DNA of 54,065 nucleotides, taken from Paramacrobiotus richtersi (taxonomy: Eukaryota > Tardigrada > Eutardigrada > Parachela > Macrobiotidae). The notes under the pieces are model-generated. The model worked only from the letters and a program-made list of their open reading frames with translations, searched no databases and was not told the origin of the DNA. The stretch is from positions 1 through 54,065 of the forward strand of contig JAQGAU010000032.1 in the NCBI GenBank assembly GCA_034698045.1. Reading direction: 5' to 3'. Both the position numbers and the translations under genes were made by a program. Below are positions 8,930-21,097 of the stretch, piece after piece. The number at the start of each line of letters is the position of its first letter. Position 1 is the stretch's first letter.

Positions 8930-11900
8930 ATGGCCAGCAGTAAATCCAGGAAAAGCAGCGGCCAAAAGAAAAAGAGCATAGAGAAGAAAAGTTCAAGGGC
9001 ATCCAGAAAGTCACAAGCAAACTCGGATTTAGGACCGAAGATTTCTGCAAGGAGCGACACAGAAAAAGGGAGTTTTAGCGCAATCAAAGATGGAGCAATT
9101 AGAATGCAGAAGCCCGACAAAGCTGGAAATCGCTCTCTTGACGAAGATTCAGACCTGGAAGGTGATGAAGAGTTATTGTTATCCGGTACGGCAACAGAAG
9201 CAGCAAAATCCCACTCCCACGGAAGCGCACCGGACTCGCGCGAAGAGTTTTACGCTCCTCTCTCTGACCGCTTGCAGAAACAGTCGTTCCTGTCCTTTGC
9301 CGGGAGACAGTCGCTTACCGGTAAATTGTTGCTTATTGAAGTTTTTACCGTTTCAGTTCACACAGATTAATAACAACGTGTATTTACTTATTTTAGATGC
9401 CGCTCGGGTATCGCAGTCGAGGGACGCAAGTATAAAAGATGACATCGTCACAGATAATCCGTGGAAATGGAGCACGGCTAGTACCCCATTTCGACCCAGT
9501 TTAATTAGACCTACCCTTGGCGGTGAAATGAATCTCAGGCCAGCACTAGGCTCACTCGATTATCCGCCTACAGAGGAGAACAAAGGACGAAAATCGACCG
9601 TGCCCGTGTCTGAGCAAACTGGTATCCGAACATCGCAAGTGTCCAGTGTTGCTGGATTAGAAACCAGCACCCAAGAAGAAACCTCGTCGGAAGTAGCGGA
9701 CAACCCATGGAAATGGAGTACAAGCAGTACGCCGTTGCGTACTAGCTTGATTAGGCCTACACTTGGCGGGGAACTTGCGGTTAAAGAACCGTCAATAGCG
9801 CCCGCTTCGTCCGCACCTGACAGTACCGACCATGTACGCAAACCGAGCGCAGATTCAACAGGACCAGATAAGGAAACCGGCGGCGCGGTTTCCCGGACTT
9901 CCCGCGTAAGCGAGTCGGTACCCGTTGCACAGGAAACAAAACTCTCCAGTACGACTGTCGAGAACCCGTGGAAATGGAGCAGAACAAGTACTCCTATGCA
10001 CAGAAGTATTATCAGGGAAACGCTGGGTGGTGATTTGATGGCCGAACCCAGAGGCGACCGCTTGCCCAAACGTGCTACTGCGTCGGCATCCGTACTGGAA
10101 CTAAAGAAGCCATCACAGATTTCTGTGAAGAATTCCGCGTCTGATCGAACAAGTCGTATTAGCACGAATTATGGTACCAGGGCTAACAAAGCAAACGAAC
10201 GAAGAAGTACTAGTAGCGCTGTAGACGGCCGACAGGTTGGCTCGTACGCTGACGTGACTGCACCAGCTAGTCCTGACGCAGCTGACAATTCGCCAAAGAG
10301 CTCGTTAACCGAACCTCGCCCAAGCGCCGCCGCTACCTTCTCCAATGACACAACCGCCCGAGAAAGTCGTGCCGGGCAACGCGGTTTAGGCGGCGCGGGC
10401 GATGCACCTGATCCTCTGGGGGCGGCATCAGGAAAACTATCTGTCAACGACTCAGACAAGTTTAGAAAAACTTTCGGGATAACACCAATCGGCGATACAC
10501 TGAACGAAGCCGAAAAAATCTCAAGGTAGTATTATACAAAATTTCGGCCACATGATGCGCCCCTTGACTTGCGCGGCTAGCAAATATTTTGTTTCCCGTG
10601 TGAATACGTTTGAATGCATTTCAGTCAGTTTCCTATGGAAGCACCAGTTGATCGCTCACAAAAGAGCATTGTGATGCCTATCATGGTACAACCTGACACC
10701 GCACCTGGAAGAACACCCTTGCCAGATACGAAAGGTGAAACCAGCCAGAGAACAGTACGACGAACTTCCACGGCAACGGGCGAACCAATAGAGGTCAAGA
10801 CAGAAATTCGCCGTACTACAGAACAGTTCACCGACTCCAACGGCCAATTATACAATAATTACGAGCCGGCGGAAGTGGTGAGAGTTAGAAAGAATACTAA
10901 AACGTACTCCGATGAACAGTCAACCGATCCAATTGAAGAAATGGAACTGCGTAAAACATCCAAGAAATTTGTCAACCCAGCCGGTTCGCAGTTGTTTGAA
11001 ATTCAACTGAAGAAGAACGTGCGGCGAAGTAAGAGCAACAATACACGGCAATTAATTCCGGCTGCCGAACCTGCAGATACGAAACCAAGAAGCAAAAGTG
11101 TGGGTGACGACGATACGGACGAAGATAAGTTAACCCCTCGTGAACCGAGTGCCGCAAAAGCTGTGAAAGACAAAAGTAAGGCAAAAAAGACAAAAACCGG
11201 CAAGAAAAAGGGCAAGCGAAAGGCAGACGAATCGGAAGAAGAAGAAGAAATGGGCAGTCCCAAAAAGAAACAAAAAGGCAGGAAACAGGGCAAAGGCGAT
11301 GGACTTGATGCGGACGAGAGCGACTTAACGGATTATTCAACGAAACCGAAAGAGCGTGAGCCGAGCTTTCTTTCCTGGTTGTTAGGAAAGAACAAGAAGA
11401 AACCGAAGAAAGGTGCCAAGAAGAAGGCACCGAAAGGGGGTGACGATGGTGATGATAAGTTCCCTGTCAAAAAGACGGAAGAGAAAACAGGAACATCGGG
11501 ACCCTCTTGCGAACTGGAATTAGCCTTGGTCAGAAAGCAAGCCGAAGAAGCCAAAGCAGCTGCCGAGCGGGCCGAAGCTGAACTGAAGAAGCTGACCAGC
11601 AAACGAGGCATGTCGCCTGGACTGGGACTAGGGTCACTGACCTCCCCTGGACCGGTGTGTCGGTTAGGTAAACGTAAAACGGTACACGAAACCCATGAAA
11701 GAGCCGATCAACAGTACGACACATGCGCTCTGCCCGTGGGAAGGCTGAAGCCAGAACACCCAACACCTACAGGCCGGCCGCTGACTGCTGAAGAAAGAGA
11801 GTGTAAATTTCGCCAACAAAAGCAAGAATGTGAGCGAGCTGGCGGGACTTGGTAAGTTAAACAGATCGTAATATTATTACTGTGATTGGAAACGCTTTCT

Positions 11901-13071
11901 AAACTGTAGAGATGATAGGCTTCCTCTATGTGGAGCAGAATCAGATCATTCATCCGTCTGCGATCCGGAAGCCCAGATCGCTGAAGTGCGGGACCGCATT
12001 ATGATGAAGTTGAGCGAAATTCAGTGCGTTCTCAATGAAACTTGCAGCTTACGGCAGGAGGCGGAGCAAATGTGTGATATCTTGAGGGAAAAACGTTGCT
12101 GTTATGACGAGCTAGCAGCTAAGCATGCCAAGCTTAACGGCATGCTGGCCAGAGAATTTGCCCATAAGGACGAAGTGATGATGGAAATGGATGACTGTGA
12201 AACGTTGCTTCTACGTCTGGAGTGTGGCGAGCCTGAAGTCTGCGTCCCACCGCCACCTGAGCGGCCGGAGCTTGATTACCGTGACCGTTACATGTACCAT
12301 ATGCAGCAGTTAGCCCATGAAGAATTTGGAGCCTTAGTTGGTTACACACAACTCCATGATGAGATGCTATATGATAAAATTGATATATTAAAAATATGGC
12401 ATCAGCTGACTCAGGACTATCTGGAGGAAACACAATCTCTGACGGATTCGCAACAAAAAGCGAAGCAAGCTTTCACCGCTGCTACCACAAAATACAAGCG
12501 GATCAAGACCATGCGGGACCAGCTGTCCAGCGAATTCATCTGTCTACAGGAGCAGACCCAACAAGAAATTTGTCTTGCAACCATGGACGATCAAAGGGAA
12601 CGCCAAGAAGATCAGGATAGATTGGCAAAGTACCGGGACCAGTTGCAGCGGTGCTGTATAACCCGTGATCTTAAGTACGAAGCCGTGTTGGAAGCGAAAG
12701 ATTGTTTGGTCAGTTGTATGAAGGAGAAGATTCAGTGTCTGTACACTTCGCACATTGCGCTGGACGCCGCGGGAATGGACGCGATTAAAACCTTTGATGA
12801 CCTTGTGGAGATTGGGCGGGAGATGCGACTGTCGCCTGAAACGATAAAACTGCTGGCTGCCTTGCCCCCAGAGACAGATTATGCTGATCATTTGGAACGT
12901 ATTCAGAAAGTATTGGCAGAGTATGTGACCTGCATGAAAGAAATTGAAGCTCGGCGGGAGGATCTGCTAAGACAGCGTATTGAGCTGGTTGGAATACCGG
13001 ATCCCTTGTCATCTGGGGATGGTCAGGATCTCTCTGAACAGTCTTGCCAATGCCCGTGTCCAGTTGAATAG
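8930..13071 (+). CDS. Large charged protein with three NPWKWS repeats and a coiled-coil C-terminus
   Basis: Exons 8930..9320, 9397..10525, 10625..11851 and 11919..13071 join in phase (1, 2, 2) to give 1299 residues. The last acceptor must be GATAG|GC (11918), since the two earlier AGs create a stop. Regions: basic Ser/Lys N-terminus (MASSKSRKSSGQKKK); three copies of a 26-residue motif at nt 9453-9530, 9699-9776 and 9960-10037 with consensus NPWKWS..STP then IR.TLGG; a Lys-rich low-complexity stretch (about nt 11160-11440, with KKKQKGRKQGKG); then about 380 residues of predicted coiled coil (MMKLSEIQCVLNETCSLRQE onward) ending in the Cys-rich CQCPCPVE. No membrane segment. I do not recognise a family. 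The coiled coil recalls sperm-tail or centrosomal proteins in general style only. Position next to axonemal genes is the only functional hint. Confidence 0.75.
9453..10037 (+). repeat. Three diverged 78-nt coding repeats (NPWKWS motif)
   Basis: Copies start at 9453, 9699 and 9960 (spacings 246 and 261 nt), all in the same frame within one exon. Each encodes [D/E]NPWKWS, then two variable residues, STP, three to five residues, then IR.TLGG[E/D]. Nucleotide identity is moderate while residue identity of the core is high, which suggests selection on the peptide. Confidence 0.85.
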
Positions 13072-13562
13072 GAGATTTCGTCTGTAAGGATTTGTTGCTT
13101 ATTTTGTTGCCGTCTTGGTCTTTCATTGCTTATGTGTATTTTCTGGCCGTATCTGGGTTGGGTTTTTGGATGTTGACCAGTGCATTCTTTTCGCTTTTTT
13201 TATTTTTTTGCTTATTCAGTTTATTACACGTAGTTCGTATTCCATAAGCGCTTTGCCAGTAGTGATATTTTTTAATTTGTTTTTATTTGTGATGTCTCCA
13301 CCTAAAGACTGGTGTCTGTTGAAACGTCTTGTTTGTCTGTGCTCAGGATTGTAAATAAGATCGTAAGTTTCGTAACAAAGGTTAGACAATGTTTGTTTTC
13401 GATTTCAAGAGTGTATTTGCCGCATTTCTTTCCTTAAAAACCCTGCTTCTTCCGAGATGAAAATTCCGATCGTCGTGTGATACGAAAATCTGCACGGATC
13501 GAAAATATGATGAAAAAGTCATCGAGACGATAATAACCAAACTTTAATGCCTGCAACAGCAT
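13072..13562. other. Intergenic between convergent genes
   Basis: T-rich stretch separating the 3' ends of the repeat-protein gene and the AP sigma-like gene. No coding signal; the open frame at 13115-13354 looks like chance. Confidence 0.45.
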
Positions 13563-14171
13563 TTACTTAAGTGTATCTAATGCCATCATCTTTTCACAGA
13601 CTGCAGGTATTTCATTCATTGACCTTATTCGACCAGCAACAAACATCTGATCCATAATGGCGTACAACTTTTGAAACTGAAAGGTCAACATAATATCCGT
13701 CGGGGACTGGAGCAGTTTGAAGCAAGCCATAATCGCCGCGACCGATTCGTAAAGGGCATCCAGATACACAAACGGAGAAGCGGTAGCTTCGCTCATTAAT
13801 GCAAAAATATTCTCCGGGGTGCATAAATAAACAACATTGACAGGAACTGTCGATCCATCACTGTTTGGTATTTCTCTGTTTAGTACGAAGTAGCCGTCGG
13901 CGTCCGGACGGATATCCGAAGGACTGTTTGGTGACGGCGATTGTCGTCCAGGATCGGTAGATGCTTCGAGAGGCTCCGGGCTGTTGGGACTATTGGCAGG
14001 TCTCCGCGAGTCTTGAGATCTGTCATTTACGCGGTTCTGGATTTCTTGTAGTAAAGTGACAATTAATCGGCGACGCTCTTCCATGTCGGTGGGCATTATC
14101 TTCGTATCGAACCAGCGTATATAACGCACTTGCCCACTGCGGATGCTGCCAATCACCATCATGTAGATCAT
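13563..14171 (-). CDS. Adaptor-protein complex sigma-like small subunit with an internal insertion
   Basis: Single exon, 202 residues, ATG at 14171. AP sigma subunits form the core of clathrin-type adaptors that bind dileucine sorting signals on cargo. Seen here: the sigma N-terminus (MIYMMVIGSIRSGQVRYIRWF, compare the family pattern MI.F.L..N.QG..R), and the conserved second half: membrane-side helices SPFVYLDALYESVAAIMACF, the F-F-K-[VL]-Y-x2-[VIM]-D-x-M-F pattern as LTFQFQKLYAIMDQMFVAGRIRSMNE, and the family-like end VCEKMMALDTLK. Between them, about residues 48-93 form a Ser/Pro/Asp-rich insertion (SPNSPEPLEAS, SPSPNSPSDIRPD). Usual sigma length is about 140-165 residues, and the insertion explains the excess. 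Too divergent by eye to assign AP-1, -2, -3 or -4. Confidence 0.72.
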   Translation of the reverse strand: MIYMMVIGSIRSGQVRYIRWFDTKIMPTDMEERRRLIVTLLQEIQNRVNDRSQDSRRPANSPNSPEPLEASTDPGRQSPSPNSPSDIRPDADGYFVLNREIPNSDGSTVPVNVVYLCTPENIFALMSEATASPFVYLDALYESVAAIMACFKLLQSPTDIMLTFQFQKLYAIMDQMFVAGRIRSMNEIPAVCEKMMALDTLK

Positions 14172-14473
14172 AGTTATTGAAGAAAGCGATTAGCTACATC
14201 GAACTGGCACAGCAGTCTTGTGGTAAACTGCACAATACTATTTGTATTAGGAGTTTACTATTGTTGCCACGTACTTAGCCGTTTGTAAACGTGCATACAG
14301 TTTTTCACTTCCAAGTTCTCCCGTAGTTGCCTGATCCCCTGAGCCGCCCGCCTATGATAGCAGCGACCTCAGTTACTGTGCAAAATTAATGAAATCAAAT
14401 GTTCAGTGAATGTGTCGCAAATAAAAAGTTGCAGCGAGTTTATAGCCAGCGGGCTACGGCTTTCATTTGCTTG
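14172..14473. other. Intergenic, upstream of AP sigma-like gene
   Basis: Promoter side of the minus-strand gene, bounded on the right by the foldback element. No gene seen. Confidence 0.4.
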
Positions 14474-15535
14474 GGCTATATATGTACCTCATAATTCATA
14501 ATTGCTGGCCATAACTCATAACTCATAAGTCATAACTCATAATTCGCACTCATAACTCGCGCTTATAACTCATAAACAGTCGTCATCACTCGCAAGCGGT
14601 CTGTTGCGGCAACTGCTCAATGGTTTCAGTGACAAGTACTCTGCCAGTTACAACTGGCCATAATTATTGAACAACGTAGCGGTAATTTTTGGTGCTTACT
14701 CGTTGCATCCTGGTACCCCTCACTGCTATCTACCCGTAGTCACCTAAAGGCTAGTGACCTGTAGTTTCAGTATGTTACACTGCCAGTTTTTTGTGCGCAC
14801 ATCCAGGATCGATAAAAGGATGCGGTGTTCCAATCAGTACTCAAAGGACCAACAACACCAACGCAAAAACGAAACGTGCGCGCAGTATCCGGCTGTTGGT
14901 AATACCAGACTATACTGAAAACACCAATATCTACATCAGAACAGTTGTGAACTAAAACCAGCCTACTAAAACCATTGCAAAATTTTGAAACAAATTTCAT
15001 ATTGTTTCAATTTGATGCCGGAAGGCTAGTCTTGGTTCACAATCGTCCTCTTGTAGATCTTCATTTTTCATGCAAGTTTCAAAAGAATCCGAAAAGAGAT
15101 TTTTGGTACACTGGTTTGTGTTTAAACGTTTTGCGGGTATTGCGCAGCAGCCGGATACTGCGCGCACTTCGTTTTGGCGTTGGTGTATGTTGGTCCTTTG
15201 AGTACACTACTGAGTGCAACACCGCATCCCCTTTTATCGATCCTGGATGCGCGCACAAAGAAAACCGCGGTGAAACATACTGAAACTACAGGTCACTCGC
15301 CTTAAGGTGACTACGTGTAGATAGCAGTGAGAGGCACCAGGATGCAACGAGTAAGCACCAAAAACTACCGCTACACTGGTTACCGCTACAGCAGTTACTG
15401 CAACTGACCGCTGGTGAGTGATGACCACTGTTTATAAGTTATGCGACCGGGTTATGAGTTATGAGTGTTCGAATTATGAGTTATGACTTATGAGTTATGA
15501 CCAGCAATTATGAGTTATGAGGTACATATATAGCC
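14474..15535. mobile_element. Foldback element with about 490-bp imperfect inverted arms, no ORF
   Basis: Left arm about 14474-14964 and right arm about 15023-15535 are reverse complements with scattered differences; the outermost bases are GGCTATATATGTACCTCATA and its complement. The unpaired loop is about 58 bp. Each arm begins with a subterminal array of CATAACT/CATAATT units (left 14491-14575, right 15434-15520 as AGTTATG). Further inside, matching blocks include CAGTATCCGGCTG with its complement (about 14885 and 15152) and ATCCAGGATCGATAAAAGG with its complement (about 14805 and 15235). No transposase frame is present. I could not define a target-site duplication. This structure is typical of foldback or MITE-like non-autonomous DNA elements. 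Arm divergence suggests it is not very recent. Confidence 0.85.
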
Positions 15536-15564
15536 GCTGCTTGCAGTTTCATCGGCGGTATCAG

Positions 15565-18500
15565 CTACAGATAGCCTTTATTTACAGAAAACTCCAGTTG
15601 CATTTCATTGAAAATATTCGCACGACTTTCAACTCCAAAAACAACTGCCGCATGGCGGCACCTTTCTGCAGTTTCATTTCTATCAAGTTTTACATTAATC
15701 ATGGCCAAGTATGCCCATACTACAGGATTCTTATCATCATAACGATTCGCTTCCTGTAAAGCTCGTTCCCCTTCCTCATACAATTCCTGGTAGTAACAGG
15801 CTCGACCGATTCCCAACCATGTTTTGCAACTCGGATTGAACTGCATGGCCAAGAAGTACATTTCATACGCTTTCTGGTACCACTGGCAATTCTCTGCCAA
15901 TCGGCCGTATCGGAAGTACACAGGGAATGGGTCGGATATCTCTGTTGACAGGGACAAGGCACGGTCATAACTGGCTGCCGCTTCCGGGAATTCCTTTTGC
16001 ATGTACTGGATATGACCCAGAAGAGCAAAAACATCCGCGGTATCCACATCCAGCTGTACAACATTTTCCAAGATATTCTCCGCTTCTGTTAGTTTGTTCT
16101 GAGCCATTTTTGATAGCACAGCTGCTCTCCAAAACACGGGATCCGCAGTGTCACATGCCGTGATAAGATTCTCACCGATACAACGGTCGGATAACTGGTA
16201 AAGTCCTGAATTGAGAAGACTACCCAGTGCACTCCAAAAAATATTATCAGACGGGACATGTCGTTTGGGTTTATTGGATACTCTGGCAGAGATTGGACTG
16301 AAATTTGTTTCCAGCCTAACTGGCTCGCGTGGTCTATCGGAATCTGCTTGACTGACACCAGACAGTATGCCTTTATTGTCCTTCTTAATTCCACCTTTCG
16401 GGGCGGTTGATGGTACTAATTTCGCTTCCATATCCGATTTTGGACGACCCTGTACCGGGCTGTTTGGAAGCAGGCGGCTGGGATCGGCCGTACTGGCCGA
16501 TATTTCGCTACCATGTTGTTCTTCCAAAATTTTTAGAAATTCTTCGTAACTCTGCAGTCTCTTGTCCTCCAGGCCCAGTTTTACATTTGCGTTGTGGTAG
16601 GCTAGGTCTTTCAGTACCGATCGCATTCCCGTGGAATCATGGGTGCAGCACTCGTAAAACACTCCCAGTGCTGTCCAACCCAGAGGAGAATCAGGATACA
16701 GGATCGAAACGGATTCGAAAAACGTCTGTGCTTGGTCCAAATGTCCTGCAACAAGCTTGCAATGTCCCATACAGATTAGTCCTTCGAAATTCGAATAGTC
16801 GTCCAGTAGGCACTCTAGAAAAGCCGATTCAGCCTTGTCCACTTGACTGTGCCGCATGAAAAACTGCCCCAAATCCTTCCACACTGTATAATCTTTCGGG
16901 GATAAGGTTGTTCGCTTTATCATGTGCCGTTTTGCTTCTTCCGTGTCGTTGTCCATTTCAGCTTCCAGCGCTAGCATTCGTAGTTCAGATATATTGTGTG
17001 GTGAATCTGATACAAATTGGGTCTGGTATGTACTGCGTTTGATCGCTGCAATGGTCATGCGTGCTTGCAGCATGAGATCACAATACAACGTGGAAAGGAA
17101 TCTGCAAAACGATGCCGAATCATTGAGAATCGAAGGACCGAGGGCATACTTGTTTCGTACCAGCTGGATGATATGTAGCTTCATCTGCTCTTTAAATGCG
17201 TGAAAATCGCCACTAGCTGTCATAGTTCTTTGAATCAGATCCAAGCAGTCTTCAGAATTACTCGATTTGGTTTTGCACGAGCCAGCGTACACTTGGTAAG
17301 ATTTGGCGATTGTCTTGTATATCGATTCCATTTCTTTCTGAATAGCTTGCTCCTCTTCTAAGGCCACTTCATTCGGGTCGTCCGCGTGTTTCACTTGTTG
17401 CACCGGCATGATCAGTTGTTTCAAACGATTAATAATTGGTTTTTTGGGTGTTTCCGATACCAGAGGCTTCTCGACTTTCATCTCCAGATATACATACGAC
17501 AGGCTTTCTTCGTATTTTCTTTGCTCAGCGTTCTGAGCTGCCGAGTGGGGATTCAGTATATCTTGGGTCGATTTTGGATTGTTGGAACCTGTCAACATTA
17601 CTGCTTCACCTTACAGAATAAACCTAAGAAGTCGCTTGCCAACCTGTTTTATCAGGCAACTCGTGGATACCGCCCATATCGCTGCGATTCTTCGAACCCA
17701 CACTCAGCCTGGTCTCTTTGTTATCCAGCGATGCCGTCGCCGACGGTTCCGCAGCGTTTCTCGCGACATCGGCTCCGATACTAACTCGATGTGTCCTTTC
17801 CGAAAATTCATTGGCGTCATATGCTTTAATTGGAAACGCACCTTGAATCCGCGTCGCACCAGGGAACAAAAGCGGCTTAACGTCCACATACGCTACACCA
17901 TGCCGGCTGATCACCGGTTCATCCAGATTGAGTGCCTCTGCATTTACTTTCTTTTTCCCACCAGCGTGCTTTTCCGGCAGTGTCAGTTCAAAGAGCTCCA
18001 CTGGCCATACCTTTCGTGCTTTAGCTTTCGCACAGAATGCCAGTTCCCCGTCGGATGGCAATATGCAACGGAATTCGGTGTTAACGGTAATACAAGGATT
18101 TAGCCGCTCTACAACCTCACGGTGCATCCAGTCCGTCGAAGAGCAGAAGCTGCCTGTCTCGAGAACATAGTTCTTCCCCGGGAGCTTCTCGGTCATGTAG
18201 ACAGCATCGGAAACGATTAAGGGATGAGATGGCCATTTCTTATATGCGTTTTTAGTACTCGGTTTCTGGATGATGGCTTTGTTATTTGCGATAAGAGTTC
18301 GTTCAACTGCTCCGTTCTTAGGGAATGCAGTAGCAAAGGTGAATCCCGAAGTGGAAGAGACCGCAGCAGCCTTTTGTGTTCCGTGGGCGGGAGCTGCTGG
18401 TAGCCATGATTCTGGCATCGAGTAGCACGAGTGAACCGTTAAAGTTAGCAAATTGAATTGCTGTTCGAAATCTGGTGGGATGAGTGGCGTCAAAAGTGAA

Positions 18501-18982
18501 ATGCTGACCTTGCATTCTGGGTTATCTGGATGTCCAAGAGTCCCTTCACTTCCACTGGGAGGGAAGATGCTACATGTGTTATGAGTACTTTGAACTCCCT
18601 TTAGAAACGGCAGTGTATCGATGGAACTTTGTCCTAACAGGTCGAGTTTGTCTTCAGTTGGTTTCTTCTTGTCCTTCGGTGGCACAGCTGCGATTTCGTA
18701 AAAGTTTAACAACAAAGGGTAATGAACGAAGTGATCAAGGTCCTGATAAGACTGTATGGTGAACGGAAGGACGAACTTCTGATTCATATTTTCCACTAAG
18801 GACGACATTTGCATCTTGGGCGTTTCCGCAGTCGGCCCGTTGACAATCAGAGCCCGAACAATCAAGCTCCATCCTGCGTCTTTGCATTTTGCCCGATTAA
18901 GGTTGCTGACTTGCGAAAGCGTGATTTCTAGCTCAGTCTTCCATGATTCTCTCGATTCTGTTTGGTCTGTAGGCCGCTGCAT
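15565..18982 (-). CDS. CFAP70: CFAP70 (cilia- and flagella-associated protein 70, TPR protein)
   Basis: Two exons: 18982 down to 17671 or 17644, and 17588..15565. Both candidate donors (GTATCC after 17671, GTTGGC after 17644) are phase 1 and match the acceptor GTTGACAG; either gives about 1110-1120 residues, the length of vertebrate CFAP70. Family knowledge: an axonemal protein associated with outer dynein arms, needed for ciliary and sperm motility. Seen here: an N-terminal C2-like beta region with HYPLLLNFYEIAAVPPKDKKK, the conserved block HGVAYVDVKPLLFPGATRIQGAFP, a linker, then two sets of tetratricopeptide helices at about residues 650-770 (ALEAEMDNDTEEAKRHMIKR) and 925-1105 (WLGIGRACYYQELYEEGE). 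AATAAA lies inside the coding end (15577-15582), five codons before the stop. The foldback element starts 29 bp beyond the stop. Confidence 0.92.
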
Positions 18983-19819
18983 TTCTTTAAGAATCAGTCA
19001 AAATAATTCCAGATATTGCCAAGATATGAATCTGGTCGCAGTTACGCTGGGAAATGGTGAAGCTAACGTTGAAGAAAATTAATGAAGCTTACAGAAAACG
19101 CGCAATGGACCTGCGAAGCGTTCCTCTCAAGTACTCGGTATTCGACAAGTCCTCTCAAGTATTATTCGACAGCGGTTTGGTTTGAGTGCTTATGGATGCA
19201 TTATGCATATGTCGTCATACATGTACATCCAGTAATAAAGGGTGCTTATAACTTACTCTAACGAATCAGACGCAAGCTTCGGGAGCGCGCTACTCGTAAT
19301 ACGAAATTCTGATGTAAGGTCAGGCATTGTAAAATATTTACTGTGCAAATTGCAGCAAGTATGTACATGTATGTTACTGATCCCATGTACATTACTGATA
19401 CTTGTCGCTGTAGCCTGTAAGTTAGTAAACTGTACACCTCAGGCAGCTCGGGTCTCTTTGACAAAAGTTCGCAGCAGTAACCACAACAAGACGCAAGCTG
19501 GACTAATATTGATAATTCGATCCGCATGAATTCAGGCGCGGAAGTTACTTTCGAAGCCATCATAAAAACCAAAATAGTGCAGTTGGCATAGCCGGCAACT
19601 GAACAAAACGGTGATCACGAAGACCTTTCCAATTTGCAGCATCGGGGCGCTTTGGCGCCTGTAGGCGGCAGAGATGTTTACCTGTTTACGGTTAATGCCG
19701 TAAAGTGTAAACGCGGCATAAAACGCCCAATGTTGTTATCGGCACACTTTTTTTGTCTTCATATGATGCGATATTGAAACGAACATTTTTTTGCTGGTTC
19801 GCCTTCCTGAACGGAGTAT
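18983..19819. other. Intergenic, no gene recognised
   Basis: CFAP70 promoter side and 3' flank of the next minus-strand gene. Two overlapping opposite frames (19242-19529 and 19258-19572) lack domain or splice support. Small hairpins (GGCGC..GGCGCC near 19650; TTTACGG..CCGTAAA near 19685) are present. Confidence 0.4.
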
Positions 19820-20561
19820 TTAAGGAACAGAGTTTTTCATCTGGTGAATAGCATTGCCATACAGCAGGTTAAGAAGATCTTGTGGAGCAATCTTCTCCTT
19901 TCTTGTCACGGCTTCGCGACTGTGATGTTCCACTTTAGCAATTATCTGTTCAGCTGCATCTCTCTCCTCTTTGATCAGCAGCAGCTCTTCTCTTAAAAAC
20001 TTGTTCTACAATATAAACCGAAGTAACCGCAAGTGCTTCCAAAAAACGCTTGGTCGTCTTTTGTATCTGCAGTTATCAATTGTCACTCACAATTTCGAGT
20101 AAAGTCTGCGTCTGGGTTTCCATTAAGTTAAACAGTTCCTCATCATCGTCCCCCCGCACCGCTCGCATCCTCCTGTTTCGCCCGTTTTCAGCTATCGGTT
20201 CGCCTTCTTCCAGAACGGGAAAGATTGTTGTTATAAACGCTACCACGGGATTCAGCAGAACATGCAGGATCTGCCACCCATAATGACACAACGCAGAAAC
20301 TAGGGCAAAAAGGCCACTGGATATCCAGTTAAGCAAGCGGTTTCGGGTCGCGTAACGGTCAAAGGTGTTCTTCTCCTCTGCACCATCAATAAAGAAAGGA
20401 TGTGAATTTGTACGATTAAGTGCTACATCCCGGGAAACTGGCTTTCGTTGCTGCACTTGGCCTGGAGCAGCGGATGAGGGGTCCTCAGCAGATTTTTCAC
20501 GACCACCGAGCATCTCGAAATCCGACACTAGACTGGGCACCGAAACAGGGGCCTCTTTCAT
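19820..20561 (-). CDS. Hypothetical protein with hydrophobic hairpin and C-terminal coiled coil
   Basis: Exons 20561..20091 and 20005..19820 (donor GTGAGT, acceptor TTGTAG, phase 0), 218 residues, ATG at 20561. Order: Ser/Pro-rich N-terminus; a long hydrophobic stretch about residues 78-115 (WISSGLFALVSALCHYGW, then ILHVLLNPVVAFITTIFPVL), long enough for two helices or a hairpin; acidic linker RGDDDEELFNL; then a heptad-like coiled coil continuing across the splice (LLEINKFLREELLLIKEERD) to the end. The reading frame and amphipathic pattern continue smoothly over the intron, supporting the model. Likely a membrane-anchored protein facing the cytoplasm at both ends. I do not recognise the family. 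Confidence 0.7.
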
Positions 20562-21097
20562 GGATACAGGATCTGTTTTAAACGATCCAATGTGTGTTAC
20601 TTCACAATATTAGTGTTCAGGTTAAAATGACGTAAAGCTGTTGCAGATTACCGTCATTGGCTGGTTTCGCACTTGTGGTTTCCATTCCTTATGAGGATGG
20701 TTAAGTGTTACAGATGGCCTCCGGACAAGAATAAATTATTACAGCTTTTTGTTTTTACATTGGTTTTTTATTATCCTAGGCCCTACAGGTTCATTATACT
20801 AGTACACCAATATCGTGATTATACACATTTATTAGGAATGAAATGGAGCAGCAAGCAAAGTTGCCAAGGATAAACATGAACAAATGTAACAAGCCAACCA
20901 ACCCAGCACATGACACGAAACCACTACAACAAGAAACAGCTAAAAACAAACAGATAACCGGTAATCTGCCAAAACAACGCAAGAATGCCTCACAGCATAC
21001 ATATATGGTCCATTACAAGCGTAACGTAACCAGAAACAATCAAGATAAGGTGAAGCGAAGCTACTGGGTAAAGGGAAAGGTATTCCTGACGACATTG
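20562..21097. other. Intergenic, no gene recognised
   Basis: Lies between two minus-strand genes. The open frames on both strands around 20800-21200 are AT-rich, overlap each other and lack introns or domains. Confidence 0.4.
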
